A DNA stretch of 64,000 nucleotides. Origin: Aplectana chamaeleonis (Eukaryota > Nematoda > Chromadorea > Rhabditida > Cosmocercidae). Positions within the stretch are counted from its first letter, which is position 1. Every line of letters starts with the position of its first letter. Where the stretch lies: contig JAPDOI010000368.1 in NCBI GenBank assembly GCA_029168955.1, forward strand, positions 654,434-718,433, in the 5' to 3' direction. The notes beneath the pieces were generated by a model. That model was not told the DNA's origin. It searched no databases and saw only the letters and a list, made by a program, of their open reading frames with translations. This document shows positions 24,061 through 34,853 of this stretch, piece after piece. The translations under genes and the position numbers were made by a program.

Positions 24061-25072
24061 CTAACAGGGGAAGTATACAAAGCGTAGGTCGGATCTGCGG
24101 AAACGAATTGTATTGCTAGTACGACTTCGGCATATATAGTAAAATTGCGCAGTACTCCGTCCCGAGCCGCAGCCGTCTTAGCAAGTTGTAAGCCCAAAAC
24201 GGTGGTTTTTTTGTGATTTTTGTACCTTCCAAAACTCGCATTAGTCTTTGAAAAATCCGGAAACCAACCTCATAATTGTGTTCAGCGCCCAAAGCAGCTC
24301 TTTTTGGACTTGTAAGGATTTTTGGTTGGGCGGTTACTTTTACCAATTAGGGGTTCTGAAAGCGCTTCAGAAAAAGTTCCAGATTTGATTCAAAATTCTC
24401 TCAAGGGGTTGTTTGGGGCGCTGATCACGAATCGAAGGTTTTTTTTTCGATTTTCCAAAGTTTTTGGCCTAATTCAGCATGCCAGCGGGAGAAATTTCGA
24501 GGACAAAACCCCACTTTCGAGATTTTCGGATTTTTTCGATAGATGTGTCTCAGAATCATTCTCTGGCGGCAATTTTATGTGTTAACAGGAATCTGAGGTC
24601 CGTTTGCCAATTTTCCATAGATTACTGTAGGTATACGGTAGTTCGATCAAGGTCTCAGATTTGACTCAAAATTTGCATCCGAGTGTTATTCGCGGTGGTG
24701 AATACGAATTTGGTGTCCATTTGCCGTTTTTCGAACTATCAAGATAAGTTTCGCCCCCTAAATGGCATATTACCTACCGTAACCGACACTATACCTCAGA
24801 ATTTTGACAAACAGACCCCAGATTCGTTTCCAGCTCCCTATATTACCCCTACATACAAGTTTTTAGCAAATTCTGGATTTTTGTTTTCAAAACACCCCAA
24901 AAAATTTCTGATGGGTTACCATTTTGCGAAACTTCAAAAACGCTTGAAACTTTTTGGAATCAGCTGCTTGGGGCGGGGTATTGCAAAGCTTTACTATACC
25001 TGCTCAAGAGAAACTGACCACACAATTCGTTTCCGCAGATCCGATCTACGCTTTGTATACTTCCCTTGTTAG
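24061..25072. mobile_element. Inverted-repeat element, about 60-bp ends
   Basis: CTAACAGGGGAAGTATACAA at the left is the reverse complement of the right end, and the match continues through AGCG, TAG, CGGATCTGCGGAAACGAATTGT. The interior carries diverged copies of a GTGAATACGAATTTG-type phrase also seen at about 31,040, 43,320 and 45,150. Confidence 0.75.
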
Positions 25073-25885
25073 GATATCGAAGCGCGAAACAATTTACCCG
25101 ACGTCAGGTTCAATGCGTTGCCAATGCGTCTCCCGAAACACACAAACAGGAATAATTAATTTTTTCAGAGAATTCTTGAAACAGTTTTTTGTCTGGTAAT
25201 TGAGTTTTTTTGTGAGGAGTTTTCTCTATCAACCTATTCTTAGTGGACTTACCTACCCAAAAACATCGAAAACTTCAATACGTTTTTTTTTATCGTGAAC
25301 ACTGCCTTCAGTCGGGAAAAGAGCCGAAGCGGTGTGGTTGCGACAGACATATAGTGCACCTCATCAAAAGTTGCACATCAGCGTATGAATGAGAAGCGGT
25401 CTGATGGAAATCAATATGCATGAAGTTTGTTGCACCACAACCGCGCTCGCTCAACCGATGGCGAACGTGCTGCTATGGGATTCATGCACATTAATCACCA
25501 ACCGACCGCTTCTCGTTGATAAGTGAATGTGCAACTTCTGGTGGAGGGCAATATACACTCATCCGTACTTCTTTTCAGTCTTGATCCGTCTCCGCTATGA
25601 AGTGATCCGAAAGTGCATGTACCGAGCTCTGCCGATTGTTTCAGTATTTTGATTCTAATTAAAGCAAGTGTTGGCGGCCAGTAGCATTACTCGCACGTCC
25701 CGTGAAGCACTATGACGCAATGAGAAATTGTGTGAAGCCAGTGTCTGAGCGTGGCTGGTACTTCACACAATTACTTTCGCTCTTTTATTGTGAGTACGTT
25801 GCAGGAAACTGAATCTGCGTGAAACCACTGCCTCCATTCCCTCAACTGCAGAATGCTTGCAACATTCGACTGTGATCGAACGCAT

Positions 25886-26165
25886 TATATACCTACCCTC
25901 GATGCCCGAGCAACTCGTTGGGAGGAGCCTGGCAGTCCGGTGCCTGCGTTGCGGCTAGTTTTGATAAGAGGTGAACGGGTGGCCGTGTGGTGTTCCGGCC
26001 CGAGCCCGGGCACCTGGTCGATGCGCTGATGGCCATCACAGGTGCCCGGGCTCGGGCCGGAACACCACACGGCCACCAGTTCACCTCTTATCAAAACTAG
26101 CCGCAACGCAGGCACCGGACCGCCAGGCTCCTCCCTGTGACTTGCTCAGGCATCGAGGGTATATA
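25886..26165. mobile_element. 280-bp near-perfect palindrome (foldback element)
   Basis: Arms of about 125 bp, nearly perfect: TATATACC, CTCGATGCC, GAGGAGCCTGGC, TGCGTTGCGGCTAGTTTTGA and GCCGTGTGGTGTTCCGG on the left recur in reverse complement on the right. The central loop (about 26,012-26,040) is only some 30 bp. Frames on the two strands mirror each other and are not genes. Confidence 0.85.
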
Positions 26166-28369
26166 CATGACGTTTTTTCCGAATTTCTGGGACATGCTGA
26201 GCCAGCAACGTTGCAGTGCGCTATGGCGAAATACTTTGTTAGCGATGCCACATAAATAGCTATTTATACTCTTGGCGGCAGGGTGCTACGCGATAGAGTA
26301 CGAATGGTTTATCGTCACCACGCGCGTGACGCCCGCTCCGCTATGGAAGCGACGTGTCACTTTCATTCAGCTTCATGATGGTCAATCCCAGTATTATGCT
26401 GTGCTACCGCGGGGGGGGATTCAATTGCTTGGTGTCGTTAAAGACAGCATAGGCGCTGAAAATTAGCCACGGGTGTCTGTGTTCCATCTATTGGATGGGC
26501 CCGTCTGAAAATATAGAGCGAGCTTCCTGGCGCATCTTTATCTTTTTTGAAGATAAACTAGAAGGTCGAATGTACGAAATCTCGTCCATGACACCATGAC
26601 AGAATCTAACGATCCGGTATTAAAAAAATCCATGACAGAATCTAACGATCCGCTATTAAAAATTCGTTATCTCGAGAAATTCTAACATCTAAACTTGTGC
26701 TATGGAAGCTCCTTATTTCAAGAATCCCTTTACATTATACGTTTCAAAGCGCAAAGCCACCTCCGACAATTTGGAACAACGCTCGACGTTTAGCACCGAA
26801 TACCCCCAACTAGACGGGGGGGGGCGGAGTCAATGCTCCCGAAGGTTTTCAAACGAGTTTTTCTGTCAAAAGTTGGGGGTTGTTCGCTATTATACTGTGC
26901 CCCAAGGGCATGCCCTCACAAAAACCATTGGGGACATAATGCACGGCTTTTTGGGCATCCATAGTTTTGAGCCCAACTTTATTCCGCTCCGCCGTAGGAT
27001 CGCCGCTGAGGTATTTATAGTCTTTGCGCGTGCTTCCCGCCCCTGAGGTGACTAGAAAATATTTATTTCCCAATGCCATGCCCGCGCGTGAAACGCTGGC
27101 GTAGAGGAGTTCGAATAGCGCTTAGTCGGGTGCTCCGCCATTTAGACTGGCGGGTACAGATTTTAGGAGGAAAATTTCACAATTTCAGAAATTTAGGAGG
27201 AAAATGTTTTCCTGTGTACACATACACATATGTATCCACGAATGAAAATTTTGAAAACAATTTTAGAGTTGTTCCTTCGATTTTCGTTCTCACAGAAAAG
27301 CTTTAGTCGTAAGACTTGTCTGAGATTTTGAGTTATCCCTTCTTGAAGTTTCGGACAGTATTACGATTAATAGTTCTTTTTGCGTCTCAGGTATAGCCTA
27401 ACTCCCTCTTTTTGAGCCGGCGAAATCCTATCATGCCAAAATCTTCTTATTTATTCATTTGTTTGCCGTCACCGGAGTGCACAATACGGCTAGAAATGAA
27501 ACGGAACAAAAACTGATGCTAAAAACATCGGAATGAATGAAAAAAAAAACTCGATGACTGACAACTTATCACTGTTATATTTTGCCATTTCCGCTGCTTG
27601 TTCCGCCCGGACTCATCCGAGCGAGCAAAGCTTTACTCATTCTGCAGGCATTGTACGTGGTCTTCAGCTCGTGATCTAAATTTTGCCTTTTAGATTATTC
27701 TCTAATTTGAACCATGGCCTTGTGGTCGGCAGTTGAATCGTTGCGCTTAGACTTGGTTTATTTTGTATACATTTTCATGGCTCTAACTCGCTACTTTGTG
27801 GCTTATGAGCACGTCGGCAACGGCGTATAATGAATATAAAATAAATTAGTAAATAAATTGTGCTGTAATATTAATGCCTCCTTTTTACTTAATTCCTGAC
27901 ATTTCTTCTTGGGAAAGTTTCCCAAACGTGAGAAGAAAAAGGATTTTTCGACAAATCAAAAAAAAAACTGGAAACTGCTGGCTTGTTACCATACGCTTAA
28001 CTCTTTAGCGAGTGTTTGAATGCATATAATATCAATGTTCGAAATTCAAATCAGTTATTTCTCCTTACTTGCATTTGGTCGTTCTTAGTTCTTTCACCTG
28101 AGGAGTCTCAGTGAAAGGTTGCCCTCGGATGCGCTGATATCGCGCGGGTCTTCTCATCGCGGCATTTGCTTTCTTTTTACAACGCACTTTGTTTAAAAAC
28201 GATTGGCGATGTAAATGACCAAAAGACAGTCCTATCTCTGAGGTTTTCTGATGATCAAGAGGAGAATCGTAAGCTCTATCTCGTGATAGTGCGAAGTGCA
28301 ATTATATTACTCTTAAGGGGATCGGAAAGTATGAATTTCGTTTCCTTGCGTTGAATACAAACACATAGA
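26166..28369. other. No gene; short direct duplication and repeat copy
   Basis: A roughly 37-bp tandem duplication (CCATGACAGAATCTAACGAT twice) lies at 26,596-26,661. A copy of the 140-bp repeat family spans 27,400-27,645, with about 105 bp inserted at about 27,455. A possible exon ending at a GTAAGG donor (about 28,065-28,160, - strand) has no recognised motif. Confidence 0.4.
27400..27645 (+). repeat. Dispersed repeat, copy 3 of 4, interrupted
   Basis: Matches 3,866-4,005 and 47,566-47,712 at both ends (TATAGCCTAACTCCCTC; ACTCATCCGAGCGAGCAAAG). About 105 bp has been inserted after CTTCTTAT, with TTAT repeated at the junction. Confidence 0.65.
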
Positions 28370-28860
28370 TTTCCAACGAACCTCTATTTTCAGTCAATGA
28401 TGTATTCCCCATCATTGTCATTAGCCTTTTGCCAGCAGCTGAGTAAACTTTCAATCCCTGATCAATCAAAATCAATTGGTTTTCCGGCAAAATATCTCGA
28501 GACGGCATTCTGGACATCATCCAAATTTGCAAGTGTTTTGCCTTTTAAAAAGTGTCGCAGCACTCGAAATAAATGGAAAACCGATGGTGCAACATCGGGC
28601 TCATATGGTGAATGAGGTAGCACCTTCCAGCCCAATTCATGGATTTTCTTTAGGCTTCCCTTGCGCAGTGCGGTCTTGCATTGTCGCGTTGGAGAATCAC
28701 GCCTTTTCGGTTGACAATCGCTGGCCTTTTTTCAGGTACACATTGATTGACTCGCTACAATGGCTCGCTGTAGAGTTTTGCATTGACAGTTCGTCCAGGT
28801 TTCAGCAATTATAAATGAACATTCGCCAAGCACACAACGCTTTTTCGGGGTATAAACCTG
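28370..28860 (-). pseudogene. mariner transposase fragment, dead
   Basis: Reading the - strand and allowing frame changes gives the C-terminal half of a mariner transposase: TPKK, LKPGRTVNAKLY, KRPAIVNRKGVILQRDNARP, ELGWKVLPHSPYEPDVAPS, VFHLF, and FLKGKTLANLDDVQNAVS. The second catalytic Asp is kept in RDNARPH, but the third (D of PSDYHLF in the family) is Val here (PSVFHLF). Stops interrupt at least three places and the N-terminal half is missing. Identification rests on the order and spacing of these motifs. Confidence 0.9.
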
Positions 28861-28862
28861 GC

Positions 28863-29151
28863 TTAGCCTCAAGCTGGAGCAATGTCGCGACTCAGCGCAA
28901 CGGGTGGTTGTAAAGTGAGTGGAAAATTCTTTAAAAAAACGAAATCGTGGGGCTCGTTTGATTTGACAGAATTTTTTCACAATTTTGAACCTTTTCCAAT
29001 TTTTTTTCGCTCTCAAAAAGTTTGGGGGTTTTTAGTTAATCTCGGGAATGGGACCGTGAAAATTTTGGAATTTTCCAAGGAATTTCGGTCACTGGGGAGA
29101 GGGGTCGTACCTCTGCCGAAAATTGGCGCAATCGCCTTCTCAGCCCTGATC
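28863..29151. mobile_element. Possible hAT-like MITE, degraded
   Basis: CTGGAGCAATGTCGCGACTC on the left and CGCCTTCTCAGCCCTG on the right resemble the ends of the hAT MITEs at 1,636 and 16,074, and the interior has the same TTTTTTC / GGAATTTTCC character. No matching 8-bp duplication was found. It directly abuts the truncated mariner and may have caused or followed that truncation. Confidence 0.45.
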
Positions 29152-31340
29152 AGCAGTGCTCCTTGGGATTCCATTTGGAGAGAACTACTGCGTTTTGCGT
29201 TGTCCTATAGGACCCATTTCTCTTCTCCTATGATCCAGCGACGCTTCTGTGTGGAGTCGTTGAAGCAATAAGTTGCATGTGATTGATCGGTTAGCCTTGT
29301 TCTATTTGGGAAAAATTATGCGGGACCGTAACATCTGCTCTGCGTACTTTCCCAATTCGCTAAAAAGGTTCTTGGGGTGGTCGACCAAGGTTGGTTAAGA
29401 CTACTTGGCAGTTCCTCGATCGTGTGACACGAACATGTTAATCAAGTTTTGATATGCGTAGAAACGACATTACTTTCCGGTTCCCCCACAAGAAAGAATT
29501 TCGAACACTTGAACTCTTTCGGGACGGGCATTATGCCTAAAATTGGCATATATGTTTAGGTTCGTGGCTTGTTTCCTCGAGGAAAAAACATTTAAATCTA
29601 AACCACGGCTGGCGCAGGCGATTTAAATCCCACCGGCGGCTGGCTGGTAATTGACTTGTATTTCCTAAATTCAAATATGGCAGAGTTGTAGGAAATGGCG
29701 AAAAAGAAAACGCGAGTGTTATATGAAAGGCGAGTTTTTGGAAAGAATCCGAGACGAGGGCACTGTCCACCACCTGCGGCAATTTCTTACCAGAGTTAAA
29801 TGATTGCGAAATCACGTTTGCAAGCGTCGTTATGTTTTCATGCGTTTGTAATTTGCTAAAGAACCGCCGTTGCCGTTTGTTTTATGATCAAAGTTTTTGC
29901 GCGTGTAGTGCATAGCGAGGACTTCGAGTGTACTGGCTTAGTGGTCTCGTCTCGTGATCTATTAGTCTGCTCCTCGCTTCGTACTCATCATACGGAAAGG
30001 AGCTTTGGGTTCCTCATTCGTCTATTCACATCTGTTCGTAGAGCGTTCAATTCGCTGCTTCCATCCCGCGATTTTTTCAAGATCTATTGTTGATCTTCTC
30101 GCAAACATTTTTAATCAGCGCTCCCGGTAATTTTCCACTCGAACTGTAATGGAAAGTTTGTTCTAAAGTAGGAATCTGAAATTTCCTGAATGCTACAGCT
30201 TCTCCTAAGTATCCCTACATGTGTTTTTCTCGAAATCCTTACATAGTGCAGTTACTTTTACTCTTTCGAGATAGGACGCTAAGTTTTGAGCGAGCGGAAG
30301 CCTCGCAGCAGTCGTTGATCAATAAATTGTCGCAGGCGACTGGACGGCGATTGTCGCGAAGCAACCTGTGTCTACCAAGCGTCCGTCAATAGCCTTCATT
30401 CTGATCACATAGAGGAGGGAGAATAAGTCAGCAGTGTGCGCGTTTATTCCAGCTTTATTCACGTTTATGTGACTCCGACTCAACAGATTCGCTGGTTTGA
30501 TACAGACAATGCATGAAGTTCAGTTCTAAGGTGCTTTACTCGTGTGAGGTCCATGGGCAACAGTATGTTTTCTAATCATCTTACTATGTGTAATAAAAAA
30601 TCTTCTTCTGTACCATGTCGAGCTATGCTTGACTTTTCTTGCCAAAATCAATAAAAAGAGTATACAAGACGAACGAAATCTGCTTATTGATATCGATAAA
30701 AAAGAAAATGATGACGAAATTTCTTTCGAAGGAGGACCTTTTCCAAAAACGTTGTTCTTTCCATGCTGCGTTTTTTTCTTTTTTTGGTGGGCTGTAATTT
30801 TGGCCTGTTTGGTCGGATCACATGCTCCAGCGCTAACTAGGAACTGATCCCAGCGCAAGCTGTAGTTTTTGAGAAATGGCCTGCTGAGTGTTGTGGTGAA
30901 GGTGAAAAGAAACTTCTTTGAGGTTTAGTAAGTTTCTTCAATGCTCATGGGTGGATCAAAAACTGCAAAAAAAATGAATTTTTTTGAATTTCAGAAGTAT
31001 GAAATTTTTTTAGCCCAAATCTTGTTTAAGAGGTTGTTTATGGCGTTGAATACGAATATAAGGTCCATTTTTAGTTTCTCAGAAGATCAGTGTAAGCTAT
31101 GGTAGAAAAGTATCATTTGTCTACAGTAACCTTCCGTAATCTTCAAAAAAAAACTGAAAATGAGCTTTATATTCGTGTTGTGCGCCCCAAATTACCATTC
31201 TTAACAAAATTCTGGGCTGAAAGTGTGCTAATTTTGAATTTTGAAAATGTTTGTTTTTGTTGTTTTTGTTAATCCAGGTGCATTGATGAAATTCAACGAA
31301 CTTCCAATTTGTTTCTTTTCATCTCCCCCGCAACATTCAA
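29152..31340. other. No gene recognised
   Basis: A + strand frame at about 30,629-30,847 could encode a short acidic segment followed by one membrane helix, but its apparent start is TTG and no acceptor or family was recognised. The rest shows nothing supportable. Confidence 0.35.
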
Positions 31341-32279
31341 CAGGGGTCGTATTCGCCAATAACCCGCCGGGTAGTCGAAGGGTAAATGAGGTGAAATTTC
31401 AGTACAAAACGCGCGCTCCACGGCCACCTCTCGCCTCCCTTGGCTTCCCTCGCGACCGCCTAGAGATTTTGCATCGCTTCTCGGGAAAATTGGCCGCATC
31501 GCGGCGCAATTTATTGCAAATTGCACGGAAGAGACGTTAGATTCATCCATTTTGATTTCTTAAACCCTCATTTTCTCAATTTCCGTGTGATTCTGTCTTT
31601 TGTTTCCTTTTCATTGGTGACTCGGATCCTTTTTTTCGTTACAATTATACATTTTTGACTGTGAATATTCATTTTTTGCTATTTTTTCGCACGTTTCATT
31701 GAATTTTTACCAAAAAAAATTAAAAGCGATTTATGCCACATCTTAATCATCCAGAGAGCTGCGGGCTCTCATCTTTATGTCCAAGTATTATAGACAGTGT
31801 GCAAAATAACGATCTTTATTCTGCCAGTTTTCATCTTTTTTAAAGGTGAATATTGAATTTGAAAGACCGATCCATTTGTGGTAAAATAAGTCTCATTTGA
31901 TGATCCAGTGTCCATAATAATTGAATTATAAAGTTTTAAAATCAGAACACGAGCTTTAAATGCGCCGATTTGCTAGAACTACGAATAAAACCCAGTAAAA
32001 CATGTTATACTATTGTTCTGCAACAAAGGAAATTAGTTTTCGATATTCTTATGCTAGAAGCAAGTCTAAAAATGCAAAAGAATCGAACGAAAAATAGAAA
32101 ATTACACAATATTCTCGAAGGGAAGTCCACGGGAATTCGAAGGGTAGTCGATCAATACGTTCGTTTCCATCTTACAGCGTGTAATATGGGTCGATCTGTT
32201 CCTCTGCCGCGCGCGGTATCATCCCTTCCGCTTCCCTTCGACTACCCTCGGCGGGTTGTTGGCGAATACGAGCCCAGGT
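31341..32279. mobile_element. Inverted-repeat element, GTCGTATTCGCC ends, copy 1
   Basis: The left end GGGGTCGTATTCGCCAATAA with CCCGCCGGGTAGTCGAAGGG is mirrored at 32,236-32,279 (CCCTTCGACTACC, GCGGGTTGTTGGCGAATACG). The interior matches the outer parts of 59,871-63,253 in inverted orientation. About 0.94 kb, no transposase. Confidence 0.75.
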
Positions 32280-32754
32280 AATTTTTTTGAAACTCCAGTT
32301 AGCGCTGGGATCAATCCCTACTCTGCCAATTCGAGACTTGATGCCTCAGCAAAAGTGACTTGATGCTCATATACAAGTCGGCATGAAGTCTTAATTTGCC
32401 TCGTTAAATTCACTGTATGGGTGAATTTGCCGCTAGGATAGGTGAGAATGGGGTGAATGTCCCGTGAAAATGGTGCGAATTGGCAGCGTGAGTCGGTCCA
32501 ATTCACCGCGAAAATGAGGTGAATTTACCTCGAAAAATGAGTGAGCTTACCTCGAAAATTTCACGAATTAGAAGGTCCACAGCACAGCAAGCCGCGCCTT
32601 GTCCGCAACATGGGCGTAATCATCGCCGAGGTCTGCGGGGAGGAGCCACCCTCTGCGGACCGCGGCGTAACTCGCCCCCCCCCCCTCCCGCCGTGAGGAT
32701 ACCCAGTGTATCCTCCCAGCAGCCAAAATTATGCTGGCCTCCGGAGGGTGACTA

Positions 32755-33398
32755 CTCAGGTACTCAGGGCGACGGCCGGCGAACCTCTATGCCGAAAACG
32801 ACGGCCGGCGCCTCATATTTCGAGGGTGCCGGCCAGCGGCGAACCATGCTGCATGCGACGCACACGCAGCGCGGATATTGGCTCGCCCGCGAACCACAAA
32901 ACACGCCACGCCATCTTCAATTTGGCCGGTTGGAAAGACAATTGAAAATAATCACGACTGATCACGTCGTAACGTGGTTATCTCGTGTACAGCCGGTATA
33001 AAAGGCGCCTCATCTCACTAGAGTCTTCAATCGGCATTCTAATGCCGGCCCTGGAAGGTGACTTTGAGTCACTCTTCGTAGGCCAGCATATTTTTGACCG
33101 CTGAGGGGATAGGGGTATCTCCACGGCTGGGGGGAGGGGCGGTTTTCGCCGTGATCCGCGGGGAGGATGGTTCCTCACCGCAGACTGCAGCGGACCGAGG
33201 CGGGGCGTTTATCCGCCGTGGAGCCTGGGTGACATACTCGAGGTAAACAATAATACAAATACTGATCGCGGGCCATCTGGGAAAGGTCGGCGGGCCGTCG
33301 ACATACGGCTGGCCGGCCAACCAAAAGCGGGCGGCCGGAGGACGGAGACCGCGGGCCAGCTGGGAAAGGTTCGCCGGCCGTCGTCCTGAGTACCTGAG
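32755..33398 (+). mobile_element. Nested element with CTCAGGTACTCAGG ends
   Basis: CTCAGGTACTCAGGGCGACG on the left; the complement of CTCAGGTACTCAGGACGACG on the right; TA on both sides. The uninterrupted relative at about 60,540-60,600 reads across the insertion point. Contains a TATA/Sm-like module on the + strand (32,997-33,240). 644 bp. Confidence 0.8.
32997..33240 (+). repeat. TATA / Sm-like / hairpin module, copy 3
   Basis: TATAAAAGG at 32,997-33,005, then ATCGGCATTCTAATGCCGGC (itself a hairpin), CTGGAAGGTGACTTTGAGTC, GCCAGCATATTTTTGACCGC and the stem GGATA-GGGG-TATCT. 34,199-34,440 is a close direct copy. Confidence 0.6.
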
Positions 33399-34198
33399 TA
33401 GAAGTCAATTTTCAGGGCCAGCATCAGAATGCCGAATGAGAACTTTATTGAGAGTAGGCGGCTTTTATACCGGCTGTGCTCATGGTAAACACATCGAGAC
33501 GTGATCAATCGTTTTATCATGTTTTCCTTGAGATGCTTCCACTTGTTTGGAAATTTCCGAGATGCCAGCAACGGCGGTAATTTTACCCTTTGCACTGATC
33601 GATATCCGGCCGCTCAACAACTGATATGCAATAACATGTTAGCGCTGGCGGTATTTTCACGCGTTGCGCTAACTGATATCCAACCGGTCAGCAAATTCAC
33701 CCTTTGCGCGGATAAGCCTTGATGACGGCGCTTAAGGTGAATTTATTGGCTAATGATAACAGAGCGTGATAAAGGCCGCTTTCTCCGAAGCATCAAGTCT
33801 CGAATTGGCAGAGTAGTACGCGCTTGTCGCTAGCGATCATTTCCTACGAATCTCTGGTACTTCTGCGAATTCGATGACCCACTGGAGCACATCATTGAGA
33901 GTTTCCTGACCCGCTGCAGCAGTCAAGTGATTTAATCTTTCTCAAAACCTACTAAGTGCTCAGGTACTCAGGGGGACGGCCGGCGAACCTCTGTGCCGAA
34001 AACGACGGCCGGCGTCCCACATTTCGAGGGTGCCGGCCAGCTGCGAACCATGCTGCATGCGACGCACACGCAGCGCGGGTATTGGCTCGGCCGCGAACCA
34101 CAAAATACGCCACGCCATCCTCGATTCGGCCGATTGGGAAGACAGTCGATGGTGGTCACGAATGATCACGTCGTAACGTGCTTATCACGTGCACAGCC

Positions 34199-34440
34199 GG
34201 TATAAAAGGCGCCTCATCTCACTAGAGTCTTCAATCGGCATTCTACTGCCGGCCCTTGAGGGTGACTTCAAGTCACTCTCCTGAGGCCAGCATAATTTTG
34301 ACCGCTGGTGGATAGGGGTATCTCGACGGCTGGGGAGAGGGGTGGCTTTCGCCGCTATCCGCGGGAGGGTGATTGCTCACCGCAGGGTGCGGCGGATCGA
34401 GGCGGGGCGTCTCTCCGCCGTGGACCCGGGGTGACATATT
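34199..34440 (+). repeat. TATA / Sm-like / hairpin module, copy 4
   Basis: TATAAAAGG at 34,201, ATCGGCATTCTACTGCCGGC, GAGGGTGACTTCAAGTCACT, CCAGCATAATTTTGACCGC, then a weaker GATA / TATC stem. Confidence 0.6.
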
Positions 34441-34724
34441 TGAGGTAAATAATAATACAAATAAGGATCGCGGGCCATCTGGTAAAGATCGGATGGCGTC
34501 GGCATTGTACTTGTTATCCGAAGGTAATTCCTCGGATAATGGATCGATTCGGATAATGCCATTTTAAATTTACCGGATATTGGTTCGATTCAGATAAAGC
34601 GTTTTTTCAAATTTTCGGATATTGGATCGATTCAGATAATGCCATTTTTCCAATGATTCGGATACGGATATCCGTCGGATAATTTCGGATAAATTTCGGA
34701 TATTATCGGAACAAACCTCAGGCA

Positions 34725-34853
34725 ACACACAAACACACACACATACACACATACACACTTACACACATACACACATACACACGTACACACATACACACAT
34801 ACACACATACACACATACATACATACACACGTACACACATACACACATACACA
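34725..34853. repeat. CA microsatellite, left half
   Basis: ACACACATACACAC-type repeat with CATA and CGTA interruptions. The other half resumes at 36,451, after the inserted Mutator-like element. Apparent long frames of alternating Cys/Val or His/Thr are artefacts of the repeat. Confidence 0.95.

Larger units (their letters stand above)
23446..25307. mobile_element. Composite element with AGGCAGTGTTCA ends
   Basis: TTAA (23,442-23,445) then AGGCAGTGTTCATTATGAA; right end ATCGTGAACACTGCCT ending 25,307, followed by TTCA (decayed TTAA). The same ends bound short MITEs at 40,531 and 41,966. It has been enlarged by two other elements, at 23,611-23,906 and 24,061-25,072. Confidence 0.65.
32321..33813. 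mobile_element. Inverted-repeat element with CTCTGCCAATTCG ends, copy 1
   Basis: CTCTGCCAATTCGAGACTTG starts the element and its complement ends it. TA is present on both sides (32,319-32,320 and 33,814-33,815). A second copy lies at 60,136-62,521. Relative to that copy, 32,755-33,398 is inserted here. The body carries copy 2 of the TATA/Sm-like module on the - strand, split by the insertion (33,400-33,472 and 32,590-32,754). Confidence 0.8.

Noticed and set aside
25885..26255. Mirror-image proteins on both strands
   Set aside because: Caused by the palindrome; each strand encodes the same words.
30526..30858. Overlapping frames, one with a membrane helix
   Set aside because: Start codons are not ATG, no acceptor or family seen, and both strands are open through poly-T/poly-A runs.
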